DNA of 13,897 nt from CAZJZH01 sp964550465. GTDB lineage: Bacteria; Patescibacteriota; Patescibacteriia; JACRDY01. The stretch covers positions 1 to 13,897 of the forward strand of contig CAZJZH010000030.1 in NCBI GenBank assembly GCA_964550465.1. The letters run 5' to 3'. The position numbers and the translations under genes are program-made. The notes beneath the pieces were generated by a model. It saw only the letters and a program-made list of their open reading frames with translations, had not been told where the DNA came from and did no database searches. Positions 11,552 through 13,897 of this stretch are shown in pieces (positions within the stretch are counted from its first letter, which is position 1; the number at the start of each line of letters is the position of its first letter).

Positions 11552-12432
11552 TAGCGCGGATTACTACCCTGCCCGGTGACTGGTCGGTAGACGGACGGGT
11601 CAAGGAAATTAATATCAGGAATAATGGTAGTGCTGCTGGGACGAGACAGTGGCTGGTACCAGTTGACTTCAAACGAACGCGTCTCTAGCGCATCCAAACC
11701 CTCTTGGACGACATAGGTAATGGCTGCCGGCGTGCCTCCTTGCATCAAAATAACGTACAAGCCCATGTCCCAGTAGCTGTAGGCGCTGTTGTTGGTGATA
11801 GTAAAGCTGCTGGTACTAATCGGTACTCGACCGGACTGACGTTCACTGGCGGCAAAGTCAACACTACTAATCTCAAAACGATCTACCTCAGCTGCTCGCT
11901 CCGCGTAATCACTGGCTTTGCGCCAGTGCAGCTCGGTAATTTCTAACTGCACTGCTCGTGGTGGGGCTGGCAGCTCAACGCCCAACTTAACCAAATACTT
12001 CTGCTGACCCGGCAACACCCACGTACTGGCCGTGTCCTCAATCACCCCATCACCGGCTACAAATTGATAGGCAATCTGACTGACTGCCCAGTCGTCGTTG
12101 GGATTGTCAACCAAGACAAAAAAGTCATAGCGGTTGTTGCCAATACTGCGGGTGCTGACACTGCCAAACTGCAGCTGCTGCGGCCGGTGCTGGGCTCGCC
12201 AGTAGGCATGGTCAACCAGCGGTACCGTCAGTGACGCTACTTGACGATTAAAATTCTGGGTATCAAGGACAAGTAAGGCAAACATCACCAGCACATAGAG
12301 CCAAATAGCGGCCGTGCCAAAAAACAGCACCCCCTTGGCTGCCACGACAATACGGTCTTTATTGTTGACGTACCAACCGGCGAATTCCAGTTGCTGATCA
12401 GTCAGTCCGCCAATCGGTTGATTGTCTGCCAT
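11551..12432 (-). CDS. Membrane-anchored hypothetical protein upstream of rodA
   Basis: 293 aa; no family recognised. A short cytosolic N-terminus (MADNQPIGGLTDQQLEFAGW) is followed by a single membrane span at about 31-57 (ending AIWLYVLVMFALLVLD). The external part is strand-rich (RYDFFVLVDNPNDDWAVSQI; VPISTSSFTITNNSAYSYWD; GLDALETRSFEVNWY), suggesting one or two Ig-like beta-sandwich domains. The tail is Pro/Ser-rich. The start at 12432 is required because the -10 box lies at 12443-12448, inside any longer frame; the leader is then only a few nt. Coupling to rodA suggests a partner in cell-wall elongation, which is inference. Confidence 0.85.
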   Translation of the reverse strand: MADNQPIGGLTDQQLEFAGWYVNNKDRIVVAAKGVLFFGTAAIWLYVLVMFALLVLDTQNFNRQVASLTVPLVDHAYWRAQHRPQQLQFGSVSTRSIGNNRYDFFVLVDNPNDDWAVSQIAYQFVAGDGVIEDTASTWVLPGQQKYLVKLGVELPAPPRAVQLEITELHWRKASDYAERAAEVDRFEISSVDFAASERQSGRVPISTSSFTITNNSAYSYWDMGLYVILMQGGTPAAITYVVQEGLDALETRSFEVNWYQPLSRPSSTTIIPDINFLDPSVYRPVTGQGSNPR

Positions 12433-12442
12433 ACCTGTCCGT

Positions 12443-12451
12443 AGTATAGCA
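12443..12451 (-). promoter_or_regulatory. Promoter of the hypothetical-rodA unit (extended -10)
   Basis: Minus strand TGC-TATACT (12443-12451) with no good -35. Ten nt separate the -10 from the ATG at 12432, so the mRNA is close to leaderless. It is part of a 16-nt sequence repeated in inverted orientation before gyrB. Confidence 0.65.
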
Positions 12452-12501
12452 CACCTGGTCATTTGGCAGCCAGATTTCGACTGGAAATTAAGCCACATGT
12501 G

Positions 12502-12510
12502 TGCTAGACT
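12502..12510 (+). promoter_or_regulatory. Promoter of gyrB (extended -10)
   Basis: TGC-TAGACT (12502-12510) with no good -35. The expected start near 12517 leaves about 20 nt of leader without an SD. The 16 nt at 12499-12514 match 14 of 16 to the minus-strand sequence at 12439-12454. Confidence 0.6.
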
Positions 12511-12537
12511 ACAGCTATCATTCTTACCTATTGTCCT

Positions 12538-13897
12538 ATGCCGAAACAGGCAAAATCAACCACAAAAAAACCAAAAAGCAAGGCCGCTGACAGTGGCTAC
12601 GGCGCTGAACAAATCACCGTCCTAGAAGGGCTTGATCCGGTGCGTAAGCGACCGGGTATGTACATTGGTAACACCGCTGAGGCTGGCTTGCACCACATGA
12701 TCTGGGAAGTGGTTGATAACAGCTTTGACGAAGCCATGGCCGGTCACGCCAACCTGGTAACCGTGCGCCTCTTTACCCATGAAGGCAAAGACGCGGTTGA
12801 GGTAACTGACAACGGTCGCGGTATTCCGGTTGATGTCCATAAAACCACCAAGGTCTCTGCTCTGGAAACAGTTATGACTAAACTGCACGCCGGTGGTAAG
12901 TTTGGTGATGGCGGCTACAAAGTGTCTGGTGGTCTGCACGGTGTCGGTGTGTCGGTGGTCAATGCGCTGTCCACCTGGACCAAAGCAGAAATTAAGCGTG
13001 ATGGNNNNNNNNNNCCACCAGGGTAAACCAGTCAAGAAAATCAAATCAATTGGCACGACCAAAGAAACCGGCACCACTATTACCTTCCAGCCAGATCCGA
13101 CTATCTTCACGGTGCTAGACTTTGATTGGAAGACTATTATCAATCACTACCGTCAACAGACGTATTTGACCAAAGGTGTACGGGTGCAGATTATCGATGA
13201 ACGTACTGGTATCACCTACCACTCCAAGCGCTACAAAAAAGACATCACTGTACCGGCGCAGCAGTACGGTTTCTACTTCGAAGGCGGTATCGCTTCCTAC
13301 GTCAAGCACATCAACCTGACTAAGGAGGCCAAGCACGCCAACATTTTCTATATCGATAAAACCGTCAATGAGTTGCAGGTGGAAGTGGCGTTGCAGTACA
13401 CGGACGACTTACAGGAAGTGGTCCTGCCCTTTGCCAACAACATCTACAACCCAGAGGGTGGTATGCACCTGGCCGGTTTCCGCACGGCCCTGACTCGTAC
13501 CATCAACACCTATGCCCGCAATAAGGGCTTACTGAAAGAAAAAGACGCTAACCTGACTGGTGACGATGTCCGGGAAGGCCTCACGGCAGTCATTTCAATC
13601 AAGCTGCCAGAGCCGCAGTTTGAAGGCCAAACCAAGGCGAAGCTGGGTAACGTCGATGCTCGCACTGCGGTGGAGACCGTCATGAATGAGCACTTTGCCA
13701 CCTACTTAGAACAAAACCCCAAAGACGCTGAGGCTATTATCGGCAAATGTCTGTTAGCCGCTCGAGCGCGGGTAGCAGCCCGGGCCGCCCGCGAAACAGT
13801 GCTGCGTAAAGGCGCGCTGGAGGGCCTGACCCTGCCCGGTAAGCTGGCGGACTGTTCTAGTCGTTATTCTGAAGTGTGTGTGCTATTTATCTTTGTG
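12538..13897 (+). CDS. gyrB: DNA gyrase subunit B, interrupted by assembly gap, C-terminus off the edge
   Basis: ATPase subunit of gyrase, which introduces negative supercoils together with GyrA. After a Lys-rich start (MPKQAKSTTKKPKSKA), the GHKL ATPase domain shows LEGLDPVRKRPGMYIG, EVVDNSFDEA (Glu57, Asn61), DNGRGIP and GGLHGVGVSVVNALS. After ten N (13005-13014) the protein resumes one frame off with HQGKPVKKIKSIGTTKETGT. It goes through the transducer domain (LTKGVRVQIIDERTG; FYFEGGIASYVKHIN; KLPEPQFEGQTKAKLG) to LPGKLADCSSR at the start of the TOPRIM region. The final 11 residues (YSEVCVLFIFV) do not match the expected DPxxxELFIVEGD text well and may be degraded contig-end sequence. ParE is the alternative, but the sequence and context favour GyrB. 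Confidence 0.93.
13005..13014. other. Assembly gap (10 N) in gyrB
   Basis: Ten N join two gyrB segments whose frames differ; the true gap must be 9, 12, 15, 18 or 21 nt and so on. GyrB homologues usually have about six or seven residues between RDG and the HQGKP position, which suggests roughly 20 nt are missing. The number of N is therefore a placeholder. Confidence 0.95.

Overview
The window looks like a whole or nearly whole metagenomic contig from a bacterium with a compact genome, most likely a Patescibacteria/CPR-type lineage. Reasons: short or missing intergenic gaps; nested and overlapping genes; a short-form HrcA; several genes without Shine-Dalgarno (SD) sites and with near-leaderless promoters; and hypothetical proteins (a CxxC/CxxC ribbon protein beside rplY, a membrane-anchored protein before rodA) of the kind seen in that group. 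The phylum is an inference, since no rRNA is present. TAA, TAG and TGA all end genes here, so the standard bacterial code applies. There are no tRNA or rRNA genes, CRISPR arrays or insertion sequences that I can see.

Left part (1-3732, minus strand): a heat-shock operon hrcA-grpE-hsp20-dnaK. It reads leftwards from a sigma70-type promoter whose -35 box sits inside a perfect CIRCE operator, the HrcA binding site. dnaK runs off the left edge, lacking only its last few codons. Next (3767-4741, minus) come two unrecognised small genes with strong SD sites, their own terminator and their own promoter. A divergent plus-strand block (4804-7240) encodes ribosomal protein bL31 type B, release factor 1 (prfA) and the RF1 methyltransferase prmC. 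RF1 and PrmC act together, because PrmC methylates the Gln of the RF1 GGQ loop. prfA carries an in-frame TAA at codon 91, with intact RF1 sequence on both sides in the same frame.

Middle and right (7185-12454, minus): two units. The first runs ribbon protein - rplY (bL25) - DUF3048 membrane protein - small membrane protein - secreted PHB-depolymerase-like esterase. The second, upstream, runs membrane-anchored hypothetical - rodA. gyrB is divergent at the right end (12538 to the edge, plus). It is interrupted by a 10-N assembly gap and ends in what looks like degraded contig-end sequence.

Most notable: (1) the in-frame UAA in the gene for the factor that reads UAA/UAG, either an assembly or sequencing error, a real lesion, or recoding; (2) intrinsic terminators embedded in coding sequence, above all a 13-bp perfect stem plus T6 that follows the rplY stop but lies inside the DUF3048 gene; (3) a recurrent extended -10 motif (TGC-TAnACT or close variants) in five promoters, including an inverted pair between rodA's partner gene and gyrB; (4) the CIRCE/-35 overlap with an almost leaderless hrcA transcript.
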